This document shows, piece after piece, positions 12,701-25,385 of a DNA stretch of 64,000 nucleotides. Below the pieces are notes generated by a model. That model was not told the DNA's origin and did no database searches. It worked only from the letters and a program-made list of their open reading frames with translations. Origin of the DNA: Pomacea canaliculata (Eukaryota > Mollusca > Gastropoda > Architaenioglossa > Ampullariidae); the NCBI RefSeq assembly GCF_003073045.1, contig NC_037596.1, forward strand, positions 15,193,012 through 15,257,011, written 5' to 3'. A program made the translations under genes and the position numbers. The stretch's first letter is position 1, and each line of letters starts with the position of its first letter.

Positions 12701-14003
12701 TGGGAAACGCCCCTACGTGGGGATAAATACTTCTTCTTCCTTTTTTTTCGTTTTTTTTTAAGGTCTTCTTTTATTACTAACATGCCGATTTCCTGCACTG
12801 TGGGCAGAAGTTTCGCGGGCCGGGTGGCACCGCGTCGCGGGCCGGATATGGCCCGCGGGCCGTAGGTTGTGCATCCCTGGCCTAGAGAATTCAGATACAT
12901 ATCACCATCAACACTGTACTTTGATCACTAGCTGCTACACTGTGAAAAAAAACACTATAATGAAGTAAAGCTTCTAATAACTTTAAGACATTATTGCGTT
13001 ACAAAATATATAAAAATATATAATAATAATAATGACAATAATATTATTATTATTTAATTCACTGCAGGGAAGAGTTCTCTAGTTCCTTTGTATGCCGCCA
13101 TCGGATCTACTTTGGGAGTGATCGCAGTTGCCGCAATCATTTTGGTTCTGCTTGTGAGGCGTAAGATACAAAGAAGTTAGTATAATTTTCCCCTGATTAA
13201 AAGAATAAAATATGATCAGATAACAACCGTTCATTAAGACACTAAGTAATTAAACTTAAATTAACCTTAGCTAAACTAGTGCATTGAGACACTAAATCTT
13301 TTATTCTAGAAAGCACAGTTCCTATGCCTTGTCTGTTTTAACTCCTTTTCAAGAAATTCTATATGTTGTCCTCCTACACTTTATGTGTCTTCTGTATCAC
13401 TCACCATTGTAACAATTTAAAGACTGTTTTTATATACCTTAAGTCCATCATCCAAAAGTTACTTGTTTAGTTAAAACAGTTTTAATCTCAAAAGAAATAA
13501 TTTTTAGCATGCGCACATACTTTACAGAACGTTTATTGTTGTGAGCTGGTTGATTTATTATTATACATTTTTGATGTTGTTTAAAATGAAGAAAATATTA
13601 ATGTTTACTTTTGTTTCTTTCAGGAAATAGGAATTTTAAACTGTAAGTTTCTTTCAACTGTTATCTCTTGACACATATAGTTTAGACAAATTAAGTTCAC
13701 TCGATGTGATACCTTTTGATCTGTAAATCAGTGGAAGTAGTCATAAATAACAATTTCATTAAGGAAACGACAGCCATACACTCTAGTACACACTTACTCC
13801 GGTTGATGTTCAAATACTCTTTAATAGACATGGATTTTTATACACACGAACGTGCACGCCCAGCTTTTAATTTCTAGTAATCCATTAACTTTAGAGGCTA
13901 ATTCGTTTATTTCTTAACTAATGCATTTCCATCCTAAAATCACTTTTATAATTTCAGGGAATATGTAGGAGAAGAGGAATGTGTAAGAATGTTTCTTGAA
14001 TAG
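9727..14003 (+). CDS. Family B gene B1: Ig-like type I membrane protein (203 aa)
   Basis: Coding exons: 9727-9775 (signal MIVILFFNLLFVLCAT; exon begins 9689 after an AG acceptor, so a 5' non-coding exon is expected), 10899-11021, 11989-12255, 13068-13175, 13624-13642 (19-nt microexon), 13958-14003. Phases are 1,1,1,1,2; total 612 nt. Exons 2 and 3 form one Ig-like ectodomain: TEC, LTC, VDCVW, LQC, FEC, GTYKC, QSC. A Gln/Glu/Lys-rich stalk follows, then the transmembrane helix (LYAAIGSTLGVIAVAAIILVL) with a GSTLG motif and a basic stop-transfer RRK. The tail after the microexon is short (EYVGEEECVRMFLE) and lacks the TEN motif of the other copies; a GTGTAAG at 13980 could be a donor to a further exon instead. 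Likely a cell-surface recognition receptor (inferred). Confidence 0.82.
12439..12879. mobile_element. Non-autonomous hAT element (MITE), 441 bp
   Basis: The ends are CAGTGATGCCCAACC and, inverted, CAGGGATGCACAACC, flanked by a perfect 8-bp target duplication GCCTAGAG (12431-12438 and 12880-12887), which is diagnostic of hAT transposition. The subterminal regions are rich in GGCCCGCGGGCC palindromes. No transposase frame. It sits in the intron between exon 3 and the transmembrane exon of B1. Confidence 0.88.
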
Positions 14004-16300
14004 TTTGGATATTCTTCAAAAAAATGAAATAGTCTTCCATCGCTAAATATTCCTAAAAATGCTAAACTTTACAAAACCATTTTAAAAACTGCTAGAAGTT
14101 TCAGCTGTGAAACCTAAATTATTATTCATTCCTCCACTACTACCAAAGTAAGCAAGTGTGTAGACATTCATTCATTTCATTACTAAATTGGAACAGCTGA
14201 ATCAGTCGTAGGAAAGATCTGATGGAGCGTAGCAGAGGAGAGAACTCACGCTAGCAAGGCGAGTCTTATTGATGTTACCTCACATTCTCAACTACTCATT
14301 TGAGTCAGGTTTTTATTTCACTGTGTGCAAGGTATGGATAATCATAAAGAAAGTTCGTGGTTCACTTTCATCACCACTCACATGTTTAAAAGATCAACAG
14401 TTCCTCATTGATCCTCGATAAGGATCTTATGAAGATGACAGACATTGATGCATTGGATGAAGTTCGTTTGTATGTGTGAGAGAGGGTATGTCGCTATATG
14501 GATTTGTATTTTTATGTATATATTTATATACACAATATTATCTAATGTTCATGTGTATACATTCTTTTAAGAGCAACCGAAAATTTTTGTCTTGTATTAT
14601 GGCTCTTACAGAAAGTAAAAACATATTGATTGATTCATTTATTCATTCATTGAATGATTGATTGATTTAAAGATACGTTTCTTTAGTTCTCGACGTGAAA
14701 CAGGTTACAAAGTGAATGTAATTTCTTATTTTTCTCTATTATTTCTTATGCACCATGTTCGGTAGCTTTGATCAACAACACAACTTGAAATCATCACTGC
14801 TTAGCTTCTGTGGCTCTTCTTATGAAGAAGTAGTGACAAATTTGATGAAACTGTGAACGGAAAGTAAGAACCATTTCACTGCTTTAACAGAATCCGCCAC
14901 CCCGTAGAAAAATTAACTAATGCATCATTGTGCAGGTGCTTACGAATCAGATGTGGTAGAAATGCGTGGTGTCCTACAAAAGACACTTTTACACTCCAGT
15001 CGGTTAACTCTCGTGTAGTTGTTAACATAAACCTTGGCGTTTAGTTATTAAGTCAGAATAACTCCCTCACAGATTACACAATCTGTAGGCTAGACACATC
15101 ACAAAAAGGAAAGGTGTACTAGATAAACAACTAGATGCAGTAAGGATAAATAGTATAAAAAGTAGGACTGGAAGTGGGTGTTTAAATAACTCATTTTTAT
15201 TGCTTATTATAGACAAGTTCGTAGTACATTAATTATATGTGCACTTCACGAATGTATGTTTAAGAAGTTTTATGGAAAATTGTAATACCTCTCCTCGTCA
15301 AATACCGCTTAGGAAACATCCTATTCGTAGAACCCTTCAGCCCACCCTACATAGTCGGAGTTGAAGGGTTAAGGAGCGATTTTTCGAAATTAGTTACTTA
15401 AAACAAATGATAGCTTCGTTGCCGATGTGATCCTACTGTGCTGATCGTGTCTCAGAAGTTTTCTGTGGTTTAGTGGAATAGTTTCGTTCTGTGCTTCACA
15501 TACGAGTAAACTAAAGCATGGTCTTTCTATTAGGTACTCTCTATGTCGTAATGTCTTGCTAGTATTGTCCATTTCTAACATAAACAAACAAACAAAAAAT
15601 TATATATGTTACACCACTTTGCAAAGGCTAACCTTCTCTGTTAAATGTTACAGAACCGGATAAAATATATGGGTTTCCTTCAGGTTGTTTTTGTGTTCAG
15701 ATCCAAGTTTATTAATGGTGCCATACCATTATTTCCTCCGTTCAATATACTATTCATGGAAGATGAAAGAAAGAAAGACAGAAAGGAAAGTGTATTGATC
15801 GAATGGTCAAACGAGATGAAAAAAGATCTTAGTATGGGACTCCTGAATCGGCGCCTATTTCACCGTATGCATTATTAGATATTAGTCCTAAGAAAACTCA
15901 ACGTTTAAAAGTCTTTATGGGAAACATCATCTCAAATGTATTAATGTTTGACTTGAGAAGTCAGTTGCCAGGAAGGCTCAAGAGCCCAAGACCTTTTCAG
16001 AGTTTTAAAGAATGGTCATGAACTGATGTTACAGGTTCTGTCTCTTTGCGGAGTTTGGCAACTGCCTTAGTTGTCGTAGTAGGCTGATTTTTATTTTCAA
16101 AATAAAATGAAAGAAAGGAAACAGAAATATAAAATTCAGAGACATAAAGAAAGATCAAAAGTTCATATAAGGCCTTGCGTAGCTGGTTGTGTGCGTGGTA
16201 GAACTGATCATCTTTTTACTGTATTTGTAAAGGCTTATGACTGGAGAGGTCATTACATATTATTACATTAAGGTTTAGATTCATGACAAGAGGTGAATTT
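14004..16300. other. 3' flank of B1, no further gene seen
   Basis: AT-rich. It should contain the B1 3' UTR. No paralogous exon or repeat recognised, apart from TTGAT/ATTCATT-rich sequence near 14630-14670. Confidence 0.35.
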
Positions 16301-17400
16301 GTTATTTATCATTTTATTGCCCTTCGTTGTCGCTTATAACCGTCTCCGATGTTGCTGGATGCACTCTCGTAACCGCTCAAACAGTCGGCACAAACACACA
16401 AACACTCGCTCGACCAGAGACGGCGCGACGTTCGAGTCGAACCGCAGCTGAGCGCAGTCACAATACTAATAAAAACAAAATGCCCAGTAGGAAATGGTAG
16501 CTTTATTACACACAAGAAGTAATATAAATAAAATATCACAAACATATATGCACACCCACACTTAAAAGAGCTAGAGAGAAACTGCCCTGTGCACAGGAGG
16601 AAGAAATGGAAACAAAGAAAAAACCAGAGGGGAAGGGAGACACATAGAGACACAGCACCCGCACGCGCTGCGGGATGGCTCTGTAAGGCAAGTCTTTAGG
16701 TTGGGCAAGGTGTTCGCCGACTGCAGCTTGCCCTCTGGTCCTGCGTGGCGCTCAAGTGCTGATCCCCCTTCCTCTTGTCCAGGTACACCCCCGGGGGCAC
16801 CATGCAGGTGCGAAACCTGAACAGTCCGTTTGTCACGTTGTGGCCGTCGTAAATGGAGAGGTAGGAGAGCGGAGATGAAGACGGAACGAAGAAACAGATA
16901 TAGAAGAAGAATACGACGAGTCAAAACGGCTCGTGACAGGTCGATCAACAGAAAAAGGCGCCGGCTGCCAGGACCCCGGTCTAACACCGTCCATTACGTC
17001 CGGCACAGCCCGTTCCTGGAGGACGACTGTCCAGAAGCGACAGAAAAACTCGCCAAGGACTGCGCACGCAGGAGGAAAAAAAAGTGAAAAGTGGGGAGAA
17101 AGATGAAAGGTAGGGGTGATGTCCAGTCGCGAGTCGAAGAGACCTTCCAAGGTTCTGTAAGAAAGCGACGCGTGACGACTAGCCCCGCAGGTCAAGGTCT
17201 TTGGGCTCGCGAGACACGGTAGGGTTACACGGGACGAGGTCAAATGTCGCTTGATTCGCGCGCGCACACCCAACGACAGGCCAACCAGGTGCTGGAAAAA
17301 CAACACGAAAATGACAAAACCATAGCCAGCACGCAACAGTTCTGTCTTAGTGCGGTGCAAATCTGATGTTTGTCACCTGTGCATTTATGTCATTAGCATT
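16300..17400 (-). other. GC-rich island with possible CUB-like exon relic on the minus strand
   Basis: This kilobase is clearly more GC- and CpG-rich than its surroundings. On the minus strand the frame 16920 to 16696 is open and contains PLSYLSIYDGHNVTNGLF, then RFRTCMV, resembling the LxIYDGxxxxxxL...C signature of CUB domains. Upstream in the same frame is a WRVFLSLLDSRPPGTGC segment separated by stops. At the high end, a short frame starts with a hydrophobic MVLSFSCCFSSTWLAC-type leader. An AATAAA-type signal for the minus strand lies near 16314. It could be a decayed or retroposed secreted gene. The arginine-rich plus-strand frame (16830-17087) is a shadow. Confidence 0.25.
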
Positions 17401-18737
17401 TCAAACACACGCCAGCGTATACAGTGACTAGGGAGTGGTATTATGTGCAGTCATAAAGGCCTAGGCCGAAATGTGTCAACCAGGCTCTGATTTTAGGTCA
17501 ACTTCTTGAAAATGGGAATTTTCCGTCTTACTTGATGCATTGCAGTTTCTAGTCATGCTGATTCCATTATAAAGTATCGAAAATACACGAGTAAGGAATG
17601 GGGTAGGACAGCTGCACTCTAAAGCTAATAGTGTGCATGAGACTTCCTCGGTATATCGCAATGTGTTTTTTTTTTTTTTTTTTCGTGGAGTCGACTTTAT
17701 TTTCTTTTTGATATAAATGCGGTTTCTACTTTTTAAAAAAAAAGAAGTTTGCATATAGCTAAATGCGACAGTTTATGTCTCTACATTGAATTCTACTTCT
17801 ACTACTACCCGACGATGAAATTTATATCTCGCCCTGCTTTGAAAGGATCGTCGACTCATCAAATAAACATTTCAGTTCGGGAAATTAAGGGAAGAAAACT
17901 ATAAGTAATTAATAGAAGACATGGCGATGCAGTATCAGAAACTTGACTGTAATATGTCTCTATAGATTCCCGTCATTTTCTCCATCCGGATTTATTTCCT
18001 GATAGCCATGGTATAGTTAGTGATGAACATACCAGGGAAACTTGTTCACTACCATGCTGACTTACTACTGCTGGTGATTTGACTTTTTTAGAGATATTAA
18101 GCAGAGGTCAAGTACTATTAAAATGCATCTAATTATGTACACAATAATTATTGAAAATTACAAAAAGAACTACATCCAATTTTGCACTTTGATTGTTATT
18201 TTTGCGTTGAGCACAAACTATTGTTAATGAATAAATAATTCTATTTCAGTATGATGACTTTTGTAAAACATTTGATGACAAGTGATGACAGCACTACTTG
18301 TAAAGACTTAAGCACGCATTCCTCCAAAGTAATCAACCACAAACGTCCCCTGGCAGCTACCGGAAACCCTCCTATAAATAGCTGCACCCTTACCGCCAAT
18401 CGTTGGGTGTGGGTGGTGTATTCCATCAAAAGACGCACAAAGCGGAACATCTGATTTGATCGTCACTATATTCAGACAGGCTGAATAGTGTTGAGAACAC
18501 ACTAAGGTGGCAGTCTGAAGGTTTAACTTCCTTCAGTCATCTCACTTTTCACAATCAAATGAACGACCTCGCATGTCACCTGTTTATAGGAAGTATAGTC
18601 TTCTGTAAAGGACAGCAACTAACGAAACGTTGTGGAACATTTCTTCTCTGATCACAAAGGACTTCTATACCAATAGCATAAATTTAATGACAGCAGTTGA
18701 TTAAAAAAAATACTCGATAGACACAGATGTCAACAAG
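17401..18737. other. No gene seen
   Basis: AT-rich, with a poly-T run near 17667-17683. No exon or element recognised. Confidence 0.35.
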
Positions 18738-19130
18738 CGTTTCCTCTGTGTGAGTCATGCGCCTGGATTTATGCAACTAGTGGCAAACGATATTTAGGTA
18801 AGTAATATAATATTTCAAGATATGTTTTTATTGTTGAGTAATATATGTCTTTCGTAACCCAAGGCATAAGTTCTTGCAAGACTCAATAGTCGAAAAGATT
18901 CTGATGACTTAGTCATTTATTCGTGTGTGCAGAAAGGAAATATTCAAGGATTGATTAAAGTAATACCAGTTTACGTGAACACACTCGACTGACATTTAGA
19001 CACTGACTTCAAATAAGCTTTTCCATTTGTGTGAGTCTAAGTCGTCCCACTTTATACAACCAATAACAAACGATCATTAGGTAAGTTGTATATTTCTTCA
19101 AAATGTGTTTTATTATTGAGTAGTAGACTA
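18738..19130 (+). promoter_or_regulatory. Tandemly duplicated candidate first exon/promoter of B2
   Basis: Two similar segments, 18738-18860 and 19018-19130, each carry TCTGTGTGAG or TTTGTGTGAG, then a diverged 40-50 bp, AACAAACGAT or GGCAAACGAT, and a TTAG|GTAAGT donor (donors at 18798 and 19081), followed by similar intron starts ending in TTTTATTATTGAGTA or TTTTATTGTTGAGTA. The candidate first exon of B3 (34564-34611, minus) also contains TCTGTGTGAG shortly before a GTGAGT donor. They would splice to the acceptor at 20291. Promoter function is inference. Confidence 0.4.
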
Positions 19131-20297
19131 TAAAGTGTGTCATATTTAGTCATCTATTTCCAGTTAGGGGGGAGTAGAGACCAAAGAATTTGTGCGAAAC
19201 TAGAAATGCATGCTTTCAGTAAGTTCTCTCTCTCTTTCTTTCTCCGACACGCACACACACGACGCACACACTCACTTGTTATATCTTTCTCTTTCGCTGG
19301 CGCGCTTGGATATATACATATATTTTAATATTTATTAACTATATCAACATTTTATTGCTTAGCTTTTACATGCTTTTCACTATGCCCATGACCCCAAATA
19401 GCAGCAGGCTTCCATTGTTGAGTTAATATGTTTATCACATTCATACATACGCACATATCGTCCTATCTGCTGATAAACACACAACCACAGAAGCGCCCTT
19501 ACACGGACAAAGAAAGTCTGCCAGTAGGTGACACAATTTCTTATCTCAGGATTGAAAAGCAGTAATTGTATAGCCAAGTGTAAGATGACTCATACACACA
19601 CAGTTGAGGTCAAGGCTGATGACTGGTATGACGAATGCTTAGCCTTAAAATACAGTGTCTAGACGAGGCTGTTGTAGTTAGCTTGTACACGTACACACAT
19701 TTCTATAGCTTCAAAATGAAGCAAAACGTAAAGACCATCATGTTTCAGTAGCTACTTGCAGCTATTATAGATGTTGGCAAACACAAAAATTAGTCTTCAA
19801 CCTTAATTTACACACTACCCGGCTGCTATCACTCAGTAAAGAATAGGGATACATGTATGTGATAGAATGGTTGAGCTTTGACATAGTGTGGCTTTGTAAA
19901 ATTGCATGCAGTGGGCTTCAAAACAAAACAAAACAAAACAAAACAAAAACAACTTTGACTCATTGTCTGATGAGTGCTCTCATTTTAGTGTAAGGCTAAA
20001 AAAGTAGCATATATTTGTATATAATATTCACGAGCAAGGTTTAATGTTTGTATTAGAAATGTTTGGGAGAATTCTCTGTAAGATGTGTATGCGATAGCCA
20101 TTATGCAACTTTGAAGATGAATCCCTTTTTTTATTAAAGGTGCCGAACATTAAAAACGCAAATGTATTAATGAGATTTATAAATGATGACAATGAACTTA
20201 ATGTTGCTCGATAACAGTAAAACCCGTGTAACATTAGCCTGCCACTTAGCATCTTATAACAGAAATACATTTATTTTGTTTATTTGTACAGGAAACG

Positions 20298-23200
20298 ATG
20301 AAACTATTAACCACTATGGGGTATTCCTTTAAACATAAAAGGACTTTTCTGTTGATTCTGCTGTTTGTTGGTACTCATGGTAGGTACACTGTGTAAAATG
20401 CATTTCATTTCGGCTTTTTTGTTTATTTTGTTTTAAAGTAGTGAGAGGCAGACTGACGGTTACGAGAGCTTTTGTCTTAATTTCTACTAAAGAGGGAGGT
20501 TCCTTGTTTGCCTTGGAATAAAATATGAACAAATAGAAGAATGCAAACCAGTTCTTTTACAGAAGAAAAGTGTAAACTGAAGTTAACGATACACATTATG
20601 GACACCATATGACAAAGGGAGATAATTTTATTGACGTTCCAAAAGTAGTTTTTAAAATAAGCGCCCTTTATTTATATTTACGTCAAATGAACATAAATTA
20701 TGGTTCTGTACATTTAATGATTTATGCATTGTGTTTATCTTTTGGTGTTTTTCTTGATATTCCTAGTGTGCACTCTTAGCGTAAAACTTAAGCGTAAATC
20801 ACCTTAAAATCGAAATCCAATATATACAAAGCATAAAGCTATGATATACGTTGTATTTTCGATTCTTCTGAAGCTTATCCATGTGTGTGCGCGTGTGTCT
20901 TTGTGTGTGTGTTTGTTGAGGGTTTTGCTTTTTAGGTAACACAGAAACAGAATGTGAAGCAACTGATGGGATGATATTAAAATGCAAGTTTCCGAAAAAC
21001 ATCGAATCGACTGAAACCGATTTTTTAATTTATTTTTATCCTGACGACGGTAAAACAGGTGAGTTGTGCTTATGTGATTAATTCGCCATAGTTCTAAAAA
21101 TATAAATCATAACTGTTTTGTATAGACATTACAGGGTTTTTTTTAGAGTACCTCGTTTCTTATTGTTTTGCTTTAAAAGACAAATGAAGCACACACATCA
21201 CATACACACAAACAAACGTTTATTTCAAGCTTTATCAGAATATTCTCTTTTATGCTCATTAATGTAAGCACACAATTGCTGAATGTTACGTTAACGCTAA
21301 GCCCGGCAAGTCTGTTTGAAGATAAGTAACGGGATTTCTGCTAATCACAATATATTCCGCAGAGCTCCTCGCTGACTGTTCGTGGAATAACAAAACGCTT
21401 GAATGCATCTTACAAGACAGAATCAAGATAAAGCAGCCTGTCTCGGACAAAGCTGTGATCAGCCTTCCTCCAAGACTTGTAAGAATAGATGGAACATACA
21501 AATGCATTCCTGATGGCGCTTACTCTGAAAATTCAAAAGCCTGTCAATTTCATCATGAAAGCCAGAAAGAAGGAGAAGAAAGCCAGGATAAGAGTGAAAA
21601 TGGAGTTCATCATCAAAAACCCGTAGAAAGCCTACCAGAAAAACACCACGACCAGAAAGGTAATAATTTTCTATTTTTGTATTTTGCTTTAAATTGAATG
21701 TGGAATAATCAGTTGTTCATCCTTACCCTTTATTTCTGACCAACCCAAGATGAGGCGTCATAGTTATTTTACAACTTGGAGCCCGATGGTGTCACTCCGA
21801 CCCATGCTAGGCAAACATGATGCCTGAGATTCCAATTAACAAATAGCTCCACTGGCTCTGATTCATCGCGGTGCCGTTGAACTCACATAGTGAAGGTCTT
21901 GTCCACTCTTGCACGTTACCCAACCACAACTTTTTATGTTTTCCTACGCGTCTCTTGCTCTTAACGGAAACCTGCAACGCCATCTTTGATATGCCTCCAT
22001 GCCAAATGACATGTCAAAAACAACTTGAACCGCTGTACGACTGTGAGAAGAGGCAGCTGTTGACCCACGAGACTGCAAACCCGTTTGCGAACAAAATTGT
22101 TCGACATTTCCTCTCTATAGGAGATACGAAGCATTCTCCTGCCGCATTTCGTCTCAAACGCTGCTATCTTCATCTCTTCATCCGTCAGCAATGTCCAAGT
22201 ATCGCAGCCATACAACAGCACTGGGACAACGAGAGACCTGTAGAGCCTAAATTTCGTTGCAAAAGATACGTTTCTGCTGCTCCATATTTTGTTCTCGTCA
22301 TTGCCGCCATCGCGGTTTCGATCCGGCAACGAACATCTTCCGGGCTACGGCCATCACTAGGTAGGGTCGATCTGAGGTATTTGAAGGCCTGAACCTGTAC
22401 CAGTTGTTCTCCGTTCAGCTTCATCCTTCTATGCCTTGCTCTTCTCCGTGCTGATCTCAATCCCATACTGTCGTGCGCATAAGTCCAACTTGTCCGTTAG
22501 ACTGTAACTCGCAGTTGCTGCCTGCTATCACTTCTATGACATCAGCAAAGCGGAGGTTTCTTAACGGTCTTCCTCCAATCGAGAAGGAGGATTTGTGGTC
22601 TTCTAAAGTTTTGTGCATCACCTTCTCTAGGTAGATGTTGAACCACACGGGGTAAAGAAGCAGCCCTGACGAGCTCCCCTAGTGGTGAGGAACGACTTCC
22701 CGCACCTTGTTGTTTACGAGAACAGAGCTTCTGAACCCATCATACAGGGCTTTGATGGTCAGGATCAGGTCATAGTTCACTTTGAACGATCACAGTACAT
22801 TCTACAGTCCCTCATGCCAGACTCAATCAAACGCCTTTCTGAAGTCGACAAAGTTGTGGTAAAGAGTGTTACCCTGGCGAAGGTTCTTTTATGCTATCGT
22901 TCTCTCGCTAAACATTAGTTGATCGTATTGTGGCAAACCTTAGGCGGCACTGGAGAACCTTGAGCATAACCTTGCTCGTGAGAATGATGAAGCAGATTGT
23001 TAGACGTTTCTTGAATTGCAGCTGTCGCCCTTCTTCGGCAAGGGCACCAACAACGACTGTAACCATTCACTTGGCCACTCCTTGGTTTGCCAGATTTGGC
23101 GACACATCTTCGTGAGCAATTTCGTCAGCTCCTCATCCCCTTCTTTGATAAGTTTCGTGGATATATAATCGAATATTGCAGCTTTTGCAGTCTGCCTATC

Positions 23201-25349
23201 CTGTATTGTTGCTTCGATTTCCATTCTGAAGACCTGCAGGTCCTGTGGGTCGTCTTGTAGTGTTTGCCCTTTATCTAGAACGGTCTCATCTGTCTTGACT
23301 AATGCATTTACAGCTCATCGTAATACTCTGTGAATCCCTAACCACATTGCAGTCAAACAAATATATGACAACATCCAACACACACACACAACCACACACA
23401 CACACATATACACACAAACGCTTGCGCACGCGAACGCCCGCGCTCTCTGATTTAAGTACATGTAGTGCATATAGGCCGAACTATTACTACTATTTGAACA
23501 CTTACGTCATATTAACGGCTATATTTAATTCCATTTCTCTGTATATAGACCTCTGCTGCATGTCTGATACAGACTACAAACTACAGTCACCTGTTTGTAT
23601 TACCTAAACATATTTTAAAAATGCTCAACATTTTTATACAACATTATCGTTGTGTATTTTTATAAAACGATTACACTTTTTCTTATAGTTACAACTATAA
23701 ATATAACCAGTTTTCACAGATTATTTAAATTTAAGTTCATAGCTTTAACATTTTTCTTCAGGAGCGGAGACGAGTACTCCCCAGATTGTCGGCGCTGTTG
23801 TGGGAAGTGTAGTCGTCCTCGTCATGATGATCTCGCTCGTTCTTGTGTTGTACTTTAAGTTTTGGAAGAAGAGTAAATATAATTTTATGTCTTCTTCATT
23901 TTCATCAATCATCAATCATCAATAATCAATCATCACCATCGTCAAAAAGGTAGCTGTTACACAACCAGTATTTTTAAAAAAATACAAGAATAATAAAGAT
24001 ATTCATGTTAGCTTTTTACTCACCATCAATAAGGTGGGCTAAAAGCATATTTAAAAACAAGATCCAATCGTAATCATAATCATAATCATAATCATAATGA
24101 TAATCATAATCATAATCATAATAACAGCAACAACAACACAATACCTTTTCTAGTGCGATGTCAACAAAAATGTATTAGCCATGGCAGGATAGTCAAGAAA
24201 ACCCATGGAGGAAAAATCAAAACACCTATCGGGATTTTACTTTATGTGTAAACGCACAGATGAAAAAAGCTAACTATATAAAGGAAAATTTAGAGGTTAA
24301 GCACAAGGCCCGTGAATGAGAAAATATAAAAAGTGCAAGGAACATAGGTAAGAGACAAAAGAGTTATAACTGCAGAGAAATGGTAACAAGCAATCCATCA
24401 AGCCAATATGGACGCAGAAACGAACACTATGTAGGAGATGTGATCTACAGGTTGCAACGCTTAGTAAACCATTGAATAAATCATCAAGAGAGATCTGCCA
24501 CAAAACAAAAACAAAACCAAACCATAAAGTGACATCAATGCCAACATGGACCTACGAATAAGACAAAAAAACCAATAACCCTTTCAAGCCAATGAGATGA
24601 TGTGACATCATTTAATGATAAGCAGTTAATTGTCTATTTTACTGAGACACAGAGCTTTTTTATAAACTTAACTAACCGTAGGATGAAAATAAGAGACTGA
24701 ACAGCTGACAATGTTCTCCATCTTGTTGTATCCCTTAGTAAACCACTTCTAATTCTTTTGGTCCAATTTTACATTGTTTCTTGTTCTGTCTTTTAGTATT
24801 AGGGTTTGACCTTATCTTTATATTGTCTTTTTCTAATAATCAATAAGATCTTCCTTTTTTATTTTGTAAAGAATTATATACCCTGGGAACTATCAAACTT
24901 GTTTCCTTCAGTCTCGTGATGTGCCCAATAAATGCTCACTTCGTCACTTCAATCATTTTAATGCTAAAATCTGCTATTGAAAATAGAAATATTGGCTCTT
25001 TATTGGGGTTCTAATTTATTTAGTTTAAAACCTTAATAGTTTACGGTTTCATTTATTTGTTTCAGAATTTTCGACAGAAATTTTGACATCAAAAACGTAA
25101 GTTTGCATATTTTTTTCGGACAAATGATTTAAAAAAAAGAAATAATTTTCATTTATAAAAGTAGCAGAATAAACAAAATTAATGGTTTCTGCATTTGTGT
25201 TGCTAACCTATAGTTAATATTAGAATACAAAAACCACAGCATGCACACCTTTGCATATAAGTTTTCAATTATTACATGTAATTTATAAACATTGGGAATG
25301 CAAACCTTAGTATAAAGTTTCTTTTTCGAGGTTCCTGCCCTACCTGTTT

Positions 25350-25385
<36 letters not shown>

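Noticed and set aside
16830-17087. Arg/Lys-rich 85-residue plus-strand frame
   Set aside because: Antisense to the GC-rich island; low-complexity basic composition, no start or splice context, no domain.
21871-22392. 173-residue plus-strand frame
   Set aside because: Shadow of the minus-strand LINE reverse-transcriptase relic, which has clear motif order on the other strand.
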